The notes: a model not told the origin generated them from the sequence alone. Shown: positions 12,539-25,055, counted from the stretch's first letter. The stretch: 64,000 nucleotides of DNA from Patiria pectinifera (GCA_029964075.1 CM057142.1:36334392-36398391); one strand, 5' to 3'. A program made the numbers and translations.

Positions 12539-12885
12539 TCCTTTTCTTCCTCCATTGTCTTCTGTTACAGATAATCCACCTGGTCTTCTTTGTTTGTGTT
12601 TACCCATCTTTCCCCATCTTTCATCCCTTTCCACCCCCATACTGTTTCCCCCCCCCCATCATCATCACTCTCACACTCTTTTGTCCGTTCCCACTCCCTG
12701 TGACCTTTGATCCTTCCCCTTTCTGATCCCTCCCCTGTTTACACCAGACCCCTTGTGGTCTGCCATCTCCCTTTGTTCCTTTGTTCTCTCATCCAGCCTC
12801 CCCTGCATCTTTCCACACCTTTCCCACCTAATCCTCCTTTTGTGTTTCTTCTTTCAGCCCTGCATGTTTGTGTGCACCCCCATGT

Positions 12886-12972
12886 TAATGTTTGTACCTC
12901 TGTCATTTCTGTTTTAGCCTCTGAAGAAGAACTTGCTAAGTTCGCAACGTCAGGCCACATTAATTTTTAGAT
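12886..12972 (+). repeat. PLE 3' terminal repeat with hammerhead-like fold
   Basis: The sequence gcct-CTGAAGA-stem-GCAACGTC-aggc at 12917-12954 has the layout of a hammerhead ribozyme: stem I gcct/aggc, core CTGAAGA, stem II gaactt/aagttc with loop gct, and a CGTC before the expected cut. The canonical GAAA is GCAA here and GCTA in the 5' copy, so self-cleavage activity is doubtful. Hammerheads of this minimal type are known in PLE terminal repeats. Confidence 0.55.
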
Positions 12973-12989
12973 TTATTTGTTTTTTATGC

Positions 12990-15900
12990 ATGCTTTGTTT
13001 GTTCGTATTGCTTGTGATTTCTTAGGAGATCAAACAGTGCCAAAGTTCAAAGGGAAAGACAAAACAGAATAAAGAATACAGTGAGAAGGGGTCATTTTGA
13101 CAACATTATGAGATTCAAGGTAATACACACACATGATAAAAGCCAGTTTTTTTCAGTGAAAAGTATTCAAAGATGTAAAACTCAGAGAACCCTTAATATT
13201 CATGTCATCGCTGGGTAGGGCACAATTACGATTTCGTAGTTTTCATCTCGGCTCGAAGAATTATGATGTAAGTAAACACATCTACATGTAATGACTTATC
13301 TGTGAAAAATAGAAAAATAGCGCCATTACTTCAGAGAAAATGATAGTTATAATACTTCACTTATGATTTCTTTTAATTTAATGAAGTGGTCATGTGAGCA
13401 TGTTTTGTGATGCTGTGGATGGCAGTTTTGTGACAGCTATTTCTTTGCTCTTGCTATACATTGACAACATTGCTTTAATTACAGCTGTCCTTAGAACCTT
13501 CAAACTTTAAACAGTGCTTTTACACCTAGTTAAAAGACGTGAGAAACTGGTTAGTTAAGTTGTGTCTGGTTTGTCGGTAGACCAAGCCATAGAAAGCAGT
13601 GTAAGATTAGCTTAGATGTTTAAGTTAAAAGAGGAATTACAATGGTTTGGCTTTGGTTATGAGTTTGTTATATATTTCTGTTTGCGTCAAAAATCGAGAT
13701 TAACAAAGAAATCTAAAATGATTATTATTAACTGCGTATGATGGTGACTGTTTAATATAATTTTGTTGTGTAGTTCAAAGTAAAGGATTGAAGATGTGTA
13801 ATTGAATCGTAAATATACCAAATAAAGTTTAAAAAAAAGAAAAAAAAGTGAATGTTTGCTGGCTGTAGTATGATAGATGCTGCGTAGAAAATTAGAAACT
13901 TGATTATTGATATATAACATTGAAAATAGTACATAATGTGTTGCTGGGTTGATATGTATGCCTTGAGAAACGTTGTATGAATGATCATTTCGTACTTTGA
14001 ACTGAGAAGCAAGGTCTGGTTCCTAGCAGCTCTAAATGAACAACGAATATTAAACGTCTAGTTGCGTAATGTCAATACTCAGACATGTACAATCTAGGAA
14101 GTTTTTACTGCATTTTGATGTTGTTGGATGCACAGCCTTAATATTGTGATATTTTGTAAAGTGATTTTGAAAAACTTTGAAGTCGTAAGTTTGTACATGT
14201 TCTTTGTCCTTGTTGGGGGGGGGGCAATAATGGCGGTATGCAAGTTATTACATTTTTGTTTGCTACTTTTGAACATTAAATGGTAAGGGCGGTTATATTA
14301 AATAATTTGTAATTGTGCTCTAAACTGTTCTTCCATCGCTATGTAATTTTGTGCATGATCGTCATAGTTTTCTTCAAACTAAGTTGGGCAAGATTCTAAG
14401 CACATCATTCAAAATAAATCCGTCTTTGTGATGCAATGTCCATTTTATTTTAGTTGACATGTAATTTTTATTTCAGTGATCATATTTATGTTGGATATAG
14501 ATAATTTCCCAAGATATATCAAAGTAAATAAAAAGAACCATGAACTCGGAGAAAATCATTACAATGGCGAGTAGAAGTTTGTCTGTAAAAACAAAAATAA
14601 ACGGTTCTTTCTTTCACAGTTAAATGTAATCGTGCTCTTCTTTCAGGATAGATGTTATTATTCACGTGAACATCGCTTTATCACATTAAATTAAACTTTG
14701 TAAACAGTAAATCATCTTGACGCCATTGCGTCTGCCTAAGGTAGCAGATATTGCAGCAACAAGTGTTTGGTTCAATTTTGTTCTATATAAAAAGGGCGTT
14801 ATTTTGTAAACTTAAACCCCGCATAATGTACTCAGAATTGGGCAAGGGAGCACAATTAAACTCATCTCTTTGTGTTCTTATCATTGTGTAAAGTTGAAGA
14901 TTAAATACGATTTGTTTCTTGCAAACATTTCTTGCATTTTTAGTAGTTAGTAACTAGTAGCTTCATTCAATGTTTTGTGAAGAGAAATTAAAATGACGCG
15001 GTTTAAAGAGGGTACTCTAATGGGCATTGTTAGAGATCGTGGAAAAGGTACCTAGAGACTGGTTGTCATCAAAGTCCAACCTCACCGGAACTCAAAAGCA
15101 TCAACAAGAATTTAATACATGTACTCGATCAATCTCAGTAGGGGCTGTTTTTTGGGGGAGAGTTTTGATGTAACAGTGCTGGTGTGTTTTGATCGAACAT
15201 TGATCTGGTTTGTTACATAAAAGATGCAGTTTGAATTTGAAGAGTTCATTGAGACGGGTCAACGTTTCCATACATCTAGGACAGTAGCATGTTGAAAAGC
15301 ACCTCTGAATTAAGCGTCACCCTTTATAAGTTGGAAGATCCTTTTGGGGTTATTGGTTTTGTTTGGTTTTAATCTTATTTAGGAAATGGAAGAATGTCCG
15401 AAGAGTCTAAAAGATTTTGACGCCTTCGCAACATTGTATCCATGGTACTTAAGCTGGGATCACATTTAAAAATATGTATCATTAGTCAACCATAATGGAC
15501 TCCTTTTTCGTCCAAAGATAGAAGCAGAAGGGAAAAAATAAAAACTTTTGAAAATTCTGGAGTTTAGTTGGACTTGGGGCCGGGGGGGGCGGGGGAGAAA
15601 AAGCTGTAAAATTTACTTTTTGGAAAAAAATATTATAAACACACGGGGTATTTTGTTTCAAAATTCAAACTTATATGGGGTGGTCGACTATTTTTTTTAT
15701 GAAAGACAGTATGTTTATTAATTGCTTATAATTATTTGCTTAATCCCGTTATGGTACGCTTCAATGGAATCACATATTTAGAAAATGTGGTACGACTTCT
15801 GTACTATGCAAAGAAACTCATTAAAACCCGCCCGCAAACTTCCCACGTGATCGTGTATTTTTGAGTGCGATTTTTTTTAAATTTAATTTTAGTTAGACTG

Positions 15901-16495
15901 ACTTGAATAGCATGCAGATATTTGATTATTGGACGATGCTAAACTGAAGAAACAAAAAGTACCACCAAAATTCGATTGTGAAATCATTTTATTTAACTTT
16001 ACTTCCTCTACAAGCCTACGAAAGCAAAGCGCACATATTTAAGAAAAGCAACACAAAAGCTTTATTTTAATGGCATTGAATATTCATAAATCCTATTTTG
16101 ACCCCTAAAGAGCAGGGCAGAAACAGCCAACAACCACCAAGCACATTTCTCCAATTTCACTGCAAAGCATTATGGGGTCGGGTCGAGCGGCAAATTTAGA
16201 CAATAAAATTCTGAAAATCAGATGTTTCGTTTGCCTGAAATGTCAAATTTCAAAGTATCTCAGTGTCGAACGCAGTGTGTAGAGATGTTTATTTCTGTTT
16301 ACACCTGCTGCCCGTACATGCTTGGTGACGTTTTCCACATTGGACACAAAAAGTGTTCGTTTGATTTGAGTAAAACTTTGCGGATATTCTTAATATTGAT
16401 GCGTTTATATTTTACATGCACACCAAATTTTAAAATGATCCGGTGTCATATGAAATTTGGACTCATATGAAATCTGGTCTCATGCATACGTACGT
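12990..16495. other. AT-rich non-coding region
   Basis: I see no frame with recognisable protein features on either strand and no clear repeat boundaries. It contains homopolymer runs (G8 near 14215; C/G-rich run near 15583). Confidence 0.5.
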
Positions 16496-16502
16496 GACCT
16501 TA

Positions 16503-16829
16503 GGCCCAAAAAAAGTCTCCGGTTTCTTGTATGGAGCTTGCCCGAAAAGTGGTGCGGCGACGCGTTTTTTTTTTTTTGTTTTTTTTTTTTTTTACTTTTT
16601 TTTCTTTTCAAATGTCGGCTGATGACTGCAAATGGTGCCCGACTAAACTTAGTGCAATTATATGGTAGTCTAGAGAGACCACATACAAATTATTCTCGAT
16701 CTTAAAATTGTGCAGCAGCAGGATTCCAGTCAAACCAGTGAGTTTGGCGGTTTTGAGCCATCATCTTTCATTAAAAAAAAAAAACATGGCTACGGCGACG
16801 CGCGCATACCAGAAGACTTTTTTGGGGCC
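16503..16829. mobile_element. PIF/Harbinger-like MITE with TTA target duplication
   Basis: Termini ggcccaaaaaaagtct and agacttttttggggcc are inverted repeats and are flanked on both sides by TTA (16500-16502 and 16830-16832). A 3-bp TTA/TAA duplication and GG-starting termini are typical of PIF/Harbinger MITEs. The interior has poly-T tracts and no coding capacity. A second, inverted and 3'-degraded copy lies at about 40025-40370. Confidence 0.8.
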
Positions 16830-16839
16830 TTAGTATCTC

Positions 16840-19800
16840 TGACCTAATTATCTTAGCTAGTACATGCGCAATCCAAACAGTATATTACAGAGCCAAATCT
16901 CACACTACACCGGCACTGAACAATTGAGATATGAGGTGCGGAATATCCCTCACCTTCGGCTCTCAGGTTAATTTAAATTGGCACTTTTTGGGTTACAATG
17001 AGGTATACTTTATGTTCAAATTGTACTCTGGAACAGATATTGATATGGATAGTTATGTTAATTACCAGCTTTCAAAATGCAGCCACTTAATACTTTGGCT
17101 ACGATATTTGAAGAATTAAACCAAGAATTACAATACTTTTAATCAAGGTAAAGCTATCTCTGCCAGTGCCTGTCATTTGGCCGGTACTTAATATTCCACT
17201 CAAACTTTTTAAATTCATTATATTGTAGTATGTTACTTAAAACATTCAATTATCTTCAAATCTGTGTACATTGTAAAGTCCTGTGTTGTCTTTTTAATCA
17301 TTTAAAAATTAACAGAATTAACAAATTGGTGTATGATCTACCAATAATTGTATCAATTTGAGCTTTGAATATATTTTGAAAATACTTCAGAATGATTTCA
17401 TACTTATTTACAGTATTCATCTAATTATCATCTGATGATGACAATAACGAATATATGAAAGCATGCCGAGAATAAAGAAAAATGCTGACTAATTTGTAAA
17501 GATATATATTTAGATTTTCATGGTTAATAAAGCAGCGGACTAAACTACTGTGTGACACAAGTAATTACTTTCACAATATTTTTCTTGAACGTTAAAGATC
17601 TACATGTAATACCATGCATTATACAGCTAATTCAAATTATGCTTGCACACGATTTTATAAGCTAAACATTGAACAATTTTCATTAAATTAAACTTTGAAA
17701 AGTATGCATATAGGTGATTAAATACGTTTAAACCAAAGCACATCCATTCTGTTAATACTTATAGCAACAACTATTTTACCATATATACTATTTATTTGCA
17801 ATAATCGGGAATGGTAGTGATGCAACACGCAAAAACCCCAATCTATATTTACTTCAGTTAAATGCGATAACGTTTGCAAGTGTACTATTATTGTAAAGAA
17901 TGTTTTTGTAAAATTATTGCTTTTTACATTTATTCATCATAATTATTGTTCCATTCATATTTTAAACGACATTCACTTTTTTCGGTAATTATTTCTTTTG
18001 TCACAATTAGTGCTACAGAAAGGCCTAAACTTTGATGCTTATCAAACTGTCACCAGAATATAATTATGAAGTGTTTCCCCCTCCATTTTCGTTATCAAGC
18101 TTGTAAAACTATAGCTACATGTATTATTAAGCTTGAGAATCAACATGCACGAGTCTTCGCGTTCTGCATTGCATTAAGCGAAGGCTATATATTGCATTTA
18201 CTATAGGCTATATTTGAAAGTTAGTCATTAACACAAATAATGATTTGGGAATAGTTTTTCACCCCAAACAACGGCTCATAAAAAGCAGCCGTTTTTTGTA
18301 ACTATCATACTAATTTTAAATTACTTTCTAGCAGTTTGACATCAGACTACATTCCCGCTCGTTTCTGACTGTTTCAAAAACTTCAGTACCGAATTCCATT
18401 TGACCTGATACCTTTTTTTAAATATGACACTTTTCTTGGTCAAAATGACACTTTGGTCAAAGATTCCGAGCGAATCCTTGGCAAAGCCGCAAAAGTGTTG
18501 CTTAGAAACAGGAAATGATCAAGAGAAGTTGATATTACATCGTTGTACACATCCATTAATACATGTAAACATACTTGAATATATAAATGAATAACTCATG
18601 TCTTGAATAAAACGTGTCACTTAGTTCAAAACTTAAGACGCTGGCAATTACATTAGAAATTATTTTACAAACATGTATGCTTTGCATTTTCACAGCTATC
18701 GACGAACAAAAGTACAGATAGCTGCTTCAAGAGCTGCAATATAATTCTTTTTTTTGGTAGGTTTTTTGCTTTTTTTAGTTAGTAGGCTATATTTACCTAG
18801 TCATTGACTCAAACGCAAAACAGTTCTAACTATTATTCTAAGTACACACCTTTTAATGCAGTTTGTCAAAACTACTTTCCTGCTCGTCTTTGACTATTAA
18901 AGTCAAATGCTTTGATATTGAATTCCTGTTTGTTCCGTGTAGACGAGCAGTAATCATCATGTCATTTATATCCTAATAAACACATTCTGCGTGCTATACT
19001 TTTACTTTAAATTCCTTGTAGAAGATTGTTTTCAATTTAATGAAGCAAGTACACACATTTACGCATACATACATTAAAACACACGATAATACATCTACAT
19101 GTATGTAATAACTCAGTATGCATTAATCTATCGCATTCTCGCTATAGTGCAATGACTGATATCGATGATGATAACCATATCATAAATGAATTTAACACAA
19201 TGCTTAAATCTTGAAAACCATTGCCAAATTAAAAAAAACCTATAGGCCCAGCTCATGTAGTGTAACCAATGTTTGGCATTGTTATGGGGGGTTTCTTCTT
19301 GGTTTTGGGAATTCTATATTTCAAAACAATAACCAGTCCTATACCAGTCCAATAACCTCAAATGCATCACTTCATATCCAACTGTGTTACGTTACACTCT
19401 TCGCTATGAGTAAGTTTCCTTCCTTAAAAAAAAAATAACTAGTCAGTGACATTTAGTACAACATATCCCTTCTTAGTTATCTACGCAATCACATTATTAA
19501 CAATTAAATATATATATTTCGAAAATATCAAGCATATTTTATGCGTACAACACCAAACTGCAATGCAAATCTTAAAGTTGTTCTTAAATAACCAAAAACA
19601 TCTACAAAAAAGCCACTTTATTGAAATACCAAATCACAGACATAAACAACTATTATGATCAGTCAATGAAATCGCATGGAGTAGGTCACACACAATCCTA
19701 AATGTTGAAAATTGAAATGAAAGGTTTGAAGCTGCTTCTTAATATGGGACGATATAGCATCAAGAATGGTAGAAGGTAACTTATTCCGTTCCATTGGAGC

Positions 19801-20900
19801 AAACGCAACAGTTATACATGTATATACAACTCACAAAGAGTGGAAAAGGAAGGTTCAAGAGGAGAATAATTAATTTTGGGGGGGGGGGGGGTTGGATGGG
19901 AACAGGCCAAACATATTCCAATCCTTCTCTGAAGCTTTCCAGGTAGGTTTACTTATATGTCAATGGGTTACTGAACTAAATTGTATACCCTTCTCAGGCA
20001 ATTCCACATTCTCAATCTTAATTTAAGAGGGGTGTGGTCGCAAAAAAATGTCTTCGGATGATTGAGTCACACTATAGTTCATCTCTTTTGGTGGCCTTTA
20101 TATAGACCCACACTTGAACACCTTATTGGAGGGCATATTTTTACGACCATCGTCAGTCACACATGGGTCAAAGAGCCAAACATTTTGCATCATCCTCGTC
20201 GTAATCATCATGATCATTTCAACTTCAGTTGACAAACTTGCCAAAGCCATCCCTCTGCTAGATGGAATCACTCTGTCACAGTTGAATCCCCTAGCGTTTT
20301 GAATTTTATATACCCTTTGTTAGAAGTGTTTTGTTCATTGTTCATTGTTCATTTATTTTCCAAGGCATTCATTCTCCTCGTAATCTTGAGCGTGTTTACT
20401 GATGTTTGCCTGCAGTGTCAATATATTTGCTGCCGTATTTTCAAGTTTTTTGCAACATCCACTTTGAGTTAATGATTGTGGCCTTTTGCATGCACCGCAT
20501 AATTTTATTTGCTATCTAACGTTGGGAGACGTAATTATGGAGAAGGTATAATTATGGAGAAGAATTACTTTCAATGGGGGCGCTGTTCAAATCCGACGAT
20601 CATTACCAATATTATTACAGAACAGTGTACAAATACCACCGTAACCCAGCTGGCTCTGTCCGAATTTTGTGCACAAGCATAAAATGTTATTATAAGATAT
20701 TATCAGTTTAATTGTTTTGAGGTGTCAGAGCAGGGGGGTGTTTCACATTATTTTGTATGTATTTCATTAAAAAAAAATAGCCAGAGCTCGGAGGGGGGAG
20801 GTTCAAATCTCTCTCCCCCCCCCCCGGATCAGCGCCTGCACTGTGCTGATCCAATGATTTTTTTTTAGGAAGTAGCAGCGCAAGTTTTTGGCAGCCATGC
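16840..20900. other. AT-rich non-coding region
   Basis: Only short frames without recognisable domains are present. Simple features include a G12 run near 19879 and a gttcattgttcattgttcatt triplet repeat near 20333. Confidence 0.5.
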
Positions 20901-20908
20901 GCAGCTGC

Positions 20909-21120
20909 CACACTCTAAAAAAGATATTTAAAGAATAATTAGGTAAAAATGGTTATGAAAAATAATACACAACTTCGGTAAAATTCACCGGAAAAAAAAT
21001 TACCTTGAAAACACGTAAATTGTAAAATACATATTTAATTAGTAAAGCAGTCAGTTTACCTTAAATATGTAAAAACGTAATGCAATTAGGTAAAACGTAC
21101 AAGGTAAAAACGTACACGCG
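20909..21120. repeat. Degenerate repeat rich in ggtaaaa/cgta units
   Basis: It begins with cactctaaaaaagatattta and then repeats variants of ggtaaaa, accgg, cgtaa and tacct in both orientations. Its start and style resemble the block at 4050, suggesting the same non-autonomous family. Confidence 0.35.
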
Positions 21121-21420
21121 GTGACGCGATGCAGCACAGCACAGCATAAGTGAAGATGGAAAACACCGTGACGTCTGTACACCGATGGGAGTATGCCGCA
21201 GCAAATTTCGATCTTTGAAGGTAGCAGTTTCTAAAGCTCTTGTGATTGTTAAACGTCCCACAGCCCCAGAATTGCTAGGACACTTTGCACGATAAAACAT
21301 TACAGGTTATTCTTAATATCAGTAGTGCATAACTTGGCCACTGCGCGTATATATATGCATGCCACACGTACGTACGAAGGCTAGGCCTACATCATGACTG
21401 CGGCTGCGTTAAAACAGAAC

Positions 21421-21499
21421 AACTCGTACGCGAATCAACTAGTACGCGATACAACTCGTACTTGAACCACCTCGTAGCGAGACAACTCGTACGCGAGCC
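21421..21499. repeat. 16-bp tandem array (aactcgtacgcgagcc)
   Basis: Five units of 15-16 bp (aactcgtacgcgaatc, aactagtacgcgatac, aactcgtacttgaacc and two more). The reverse complement contains ggctcgcgtacgag, the core of the array at 5913-6030. It lies about 105 bp beyond the stop codon of the GTPase gene. Confidence 0.7.
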
Positions 21500-21603
21500 A
21501 AAATTAGCCAATTTAGAATTAGTCAATACGAGAAAACTTTTACCAAACACGCATTATCTAACTTTTTACACAATTGCAAGCAAATATAAAACATGGTTAA
21601 TTT

Positions 21604-23280
21604 TTACAAAACTTGTGTACGTTTTTCTTGGAATGCAGTCCACGCGGTCTTCCAAGCACTCGACGCTGTATCTTTGACTACCCTCTTATAGCTTTCTCTT
21701 TGTTTTGTCGCTACCAGTGACCCAACTTTTTTCTCCCAACCGTTATTTTTCGTTGCCTTCTCTGTTGCAATCAACATGTCTAAGTACTTTTCTATGCCTA
21801 AGGGATTAGGCCTGGGCGCGATCTGTTCAAGGCGTTGGGCCAAACGGTAAGACACCTGGATTAACTCATCCACAGCAGCTTTCGCATTGGCCAGATCAGC
21901 TTCGAGACCCTTGATCACAGCTTCACGGTCTTGTTTTCGCCCCTGGGCGTCTAAGTATCGGTTCTGGATGTCAGCATAAGTCTGTTTTACTCTCACCGTT
22001 TTCCACTGATATCTGAAGCGCTCTTTAACGTGGACGCCTGATGAACACTCGCCAGGACACACAGTGCAATTGCCCTTCCACGACATTGCACGACAAAAAT
22101 AACTGAATGGAGTGAAAGTACATGGGTAATGGCAAGTGTACCGGCAAGTTGGACAATTTCGTGCGGGCTTTCCCTCATCTTTATTTTTTTCAGGATTTGT
22201 AACTTCGGTCTCGTATTCGAAATTCTTATTTGCTTCTATTTCCTGTTTATGTTCTTCGAGCAATTGTATATCTTTGTTTAACCGTACCAAGTAGTCACCA
22301 GCCAAGTGAATCTGAGGCTGTATACCTTCAAGAGCAATCTCCAGACGTCTTCGTTCCTCTAGAACTGCTCGTGTGAGAATAAGACTTTGCGGCTGTAGGT
22401 GGTAAAGAGCATCGAAAAACTCTTTCATACTTGTATATCCCATTTGCCAGAACATTTTATCGAACGCGGACACTGCACCATTTCCTGGACTAGCCAATAG
22501 TGCCGAGTTGTTGAACCTGAACGTCTTACCGAAAGGCAGCTTTGCCTTTTTAACTGCCTCGAGGACCGGTGGAGATTGCCCGTCAGAAAACGTGATCAGC
22601 AGCATTATATTTGGCTCAATATCCTTACCAAAAATGGAAAGGATTGAATCAAAGACATATTGTTGGTTTGGGGTGAGACGAGCTTGTGAAGACTGAACAA
22701 CGAAACCTACAGCATCGATGTGATCCACACCATGTGCTTCGGGGTGAGTGAGAAACTCTCGGATCTGTTCAACAATAGCTTTGTCGCGCTCAATACCTCT
22801 AGTATCCCCAAACCCTGGTGTGTCAATGATTGTCAACGTGAAGGGAATTCTGTGATGTTTGTTGCTATATATAGTGTATGATGATATGATTTGTGTTTGA
22901 CTACGAGCCTGTGACTGTGCCCCAGTCCCGTGTTCATCTACCAACTTGAATCTGAAGTTATCTTCCCACTTCACCCCTAAGATGTAATTGATCATTGTAT
23001 TGATAAGTGTACTCTTACCGGTGCCTTTCCCACTAACGACCATTATTACCTTGTGAGGCGAGGGCATCCCCGATTGAACACCGCAACTGTAGCTACGGAA
23101 TGATTGTGTCGTAGAAATTGACTCCTCCCTCAAAGGAACCACAAAAACATCCAGGTGCCAAACTTCTGAAGACGCCCTTCGAGAGCTTGAGGCAAGCTGT
23201 TCGGCATATCTGGCCACACTTTGGGGGCTCTCGCTGGCGCTGGCGGTACTCGTGACGGGCATGCTATGTCCAGACTTCAC
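21604..23280 (-). CDS. Large AIG1/septin-like P-loop GTPase with Cys/His-rich module (exon)
   Basis: The 558-codon exon encodes a predicted cytoplasmic GTP-binding protein. The P-loop is SGKGTGKST (residues 83-91, counted from the exon start), Switch/G3 is DTPGFGDT (153-160), and TFSDG (220-224) stands where TKxD is expected. A helical region (about 295-345) follows, then a Cys/His module, CPTCRYTCHYPC at 366-377 with Cys 386, 395, 398, 402 and His 407, and a second coiled-coil region (about 425-480). The exon opens with GTG directly after an in-frame TAG; the minus-strand reading ttcatttatAG|GTGAAG is a splice acceptor. Translation therefore starts either at the ATG at 23262 or in an upstream exon. 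The first P-loop glycine is Ser. Related multi-copy genes are common in invertebrates and are often linked to immunity; that role is inferred here. Confidence 0.88.
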   Translation of the reverse strand: MKSGHSMPVTSTASASESPQSVARYAEQLASSSRRASSEVWHLDVFVVPLREESISTTQSFRSYSCGVQSGMPSPHKVIMVVSGKGTGKSTLINTMINYILGVKWEDNFRFKLVDEHGTGAQSQARSQTQIISSYTIYSNKHHRIPFTLTIIDTPGFGDTRGIERDKAIVEQIREFLTHPEAHGVDHIDAVGFVVQSSQARLTPNQQYVFDSILSIFGKDIEPNIMLLITFSDGQSPPVLEAVKKAKLPFGKTFRFNNSALLASPGNGAVSAFDKMFWQMGYTSMKEFFDALYHLQPQSLILTRAVLEERRRLEIALEGIQPQIHLAGDYLVRLNKDIQLLEEHKQEIEANKNFEYETEVTNPEKNKDEGKPARNCPTCRYTCHYPCTFTPFSYFCRAMSWKGNCTVCPGECSSGVHVKERFRYQWKTVRVKQTYADIQNRYLDAQGRKQDREAVIKGLEADLANAKAAVDELIQVSYRLAQRLEQIAPRPNPLGIEKYLDMLIATEKATKNNGWEKKVGSLVATKQRESYKRVVKDTASSAWKTAWTAFQEKRTQVL

Positions 23281-23928
23281 CTATAAATGAACAAACAACG
23301 AACCAACGCTTCAATATACCTTATTCACCTGGAAGCCATTTTTTGATCGTGTTTCCTGAATGTATTTTATAAATTGTAAACTGTTGAATGGGATGCTGCC
23401 AGACTATTCATGCGTTCCAAGCCTCACGTTTAGTTTTTGTATTTAGTTTTTTTATGGCTTAAAACATTAGGGTTTGTTAAATCACAAATGAAAAATTATT
23501 CATCGAAGCAGACTGGTATTAAGTTGTAATTAACTTTATGCCATTGCTTTCATTTCTATTCGCAAGTTCCAAAATTAAAGATTGTACCTCGCTTTTAATT
23601 TAATATGGCCGACTCGTGAATAAAGGCTATCGCTTATATTTCGTCGGGTTTTGCCCCAGATGTGGAAGCATATACTCAATTATTCACTGACTCTCTCATT
23701 GAGTGTAACTTTCGAATTAGGTTTGACCCAATCGTTTGAAATAGGATTACCAGTTTTAATGCCAATGAATAAGTTAAGCCCAAACCATTGTGAAATCCAT
23801 ATATGCATGAAAATGTTTTCCAGTGAATAGCCATTCTGAATTGAAAGAAATTAACTAACGTCATTTTTTTTTCTTTCTTTATGTAATTTGTGTATTGCAG
23901 CGTGCATCTGTATATGATGTAAATCGAG

Positions 23929-24300
23929 GACACACATGTGAAGCATCGTCGAGTAACTGAGGACAGGAATCAAGGACGTCCTCCATTATAGAAAATGTAT
24001 ACAAACCCTATGGGATATATTGCAAAAAAGTTGAGTATAAGCAAAAGATCATTGATGATGAACAATAGATAATCCTAAATTTACACCATAAACAAACGTA
24101 TGTGCGTGTAAACATGCGTGCTAGATGCAGGTATCGAGAGTATACTGTGCATGTTTTATGGTCGAGAACACACATGTGAAACATCCTTGTGTAATTGAAG
24201 ACAGCAGTCAAATCGAGCCTTTATTACAAAACGAGTACAAAACCAATGGGAGCTGTTGCAAAAAAAAGTTGAAATTTGAAAAAAAGGATCGATGATAACA
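23929..24300. repeat. ~240-bp tandem duplication, two diverged copies
   Basis: The string cgag(g/a)acacacatgtgaa(g/a)catc, followed by matching stretches around aaccctatgggat / aaccaatgggagc and gttgcaaaaaaaagttga, appears at 23929 and again at 24168. It lies just upstream of the GTPase exon, in its proposed intron. Confidence 0.55.
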
Positions 24301-24654
24301 GTGACGTCAAAGTAATATCTAGACTCATCTGTATCACGATTGATGTTCAGTCGGAGTTTGAAATTCCTACTTTGATGAATAAACGTTGTGGGGACTAATT
24401 GTCCGGAAACAAAGAAATATCCGTTCTAAACCAGTTTCTGCAGGGTTGTGCCCACTCAATAAAAAACTCGAACGTTTAATACGTGTAATATGTTTTCCCG
24501 GCAAATTCCCAAAATGTGCTGATCATTTTCATTATCAGGCAATCAATTGTGCATGATTTTTATACATCAGATCAAATTTGGGTTCCTTTTTCATCCTTGG
24601 GGCATTCAATTTCATTTTTTTAGATTTTGCTCGTAACGTTCGTATTCGTTTGGG

Positions 24655-24800
24655 GCAGTGGCGTAGCCACGGGGCGTGGGGGCGACAGCCCCATGAAACC
24701 TTGTCGCCCCCTGAGATTTTGAGTTTCTAAAAAAATTATCATTGATCCACATGACGCCCCCATGAAATGTTCCAGCCCCCCCCCCCCCCAATTGGGGGCA
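24655..24800. mobile_element. hAT-like terminal sequence
   Basis: The sequence cagtggcgtagccacggggc at 24657 resembles the cagtggcgta termini of many hAT elements, followed by C/G-rich runs. I do not see the partner terminus or a target duplication, so this is a fragment or a decayed MITE. Confidence 0.35.
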
Positions 24801-25055
24801 TTCTATTTCGCTTTAATGCGGTTAAGATTTCATTTGAAGCATGATTAAATTAGTTTATTGACATCTTTTTTTATTATTGACGCAAATTGGCAAATGTCGG
24901 TGCGCATATGACGTATACTGTAAGACCGAAATTTGTACTGTCCCTGAACGCCCGTACTACCACTCTCACAGCAGGTGTTCCACATTACACTCCAAGGTCT
25001 TCACGTCACTCTTTTCCAAGCAATACACCCACAGCTTCCAAGGCTGGGATTTAAC

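Larger units (their letters stand above)
9347..12972 (+). mobile_element. Penelope-like retroelement (PLE), nearly complete
   Basis: The element is bounded by a 13-bp direct repeat, ttatttgtttttt, at 9334-9346 and 12973-12985, which I read as the target-site duplication. Inside are an inverted 5' terminus (9347-9468 against 9493-9614), a probable intron, a PLE reverse transcriptase frame, a GIY-YIG endonuclease frame and a pyrimidine-rich 3' tail. The 3' terminal repeat (about 12886-12972) matches the 5' termini in direct orientation (9493-9568) and inverted orientation (about 9402-9491), the arrangement typical of Penelope pseudo-LTRs. A single-base frameshift splits the two frames, so this copy is probably defective unless the base loss is an assembly error. 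Confidence 0.93.

Noticed and set aside
12921-12954. Fully active hammerhead ribozyme
   Set aside because: The invariant GAAA is GCAA, so only a degenerate hammerhead-like motif is claimed.
23263-23280. GTG as the start of the GTPase protein
   Set aside because: Nuclear animal genes rarely start at GTG; the position follows a splice-acceptor-like tag, so an upstream exon or the ATG at 23262 is preferred.
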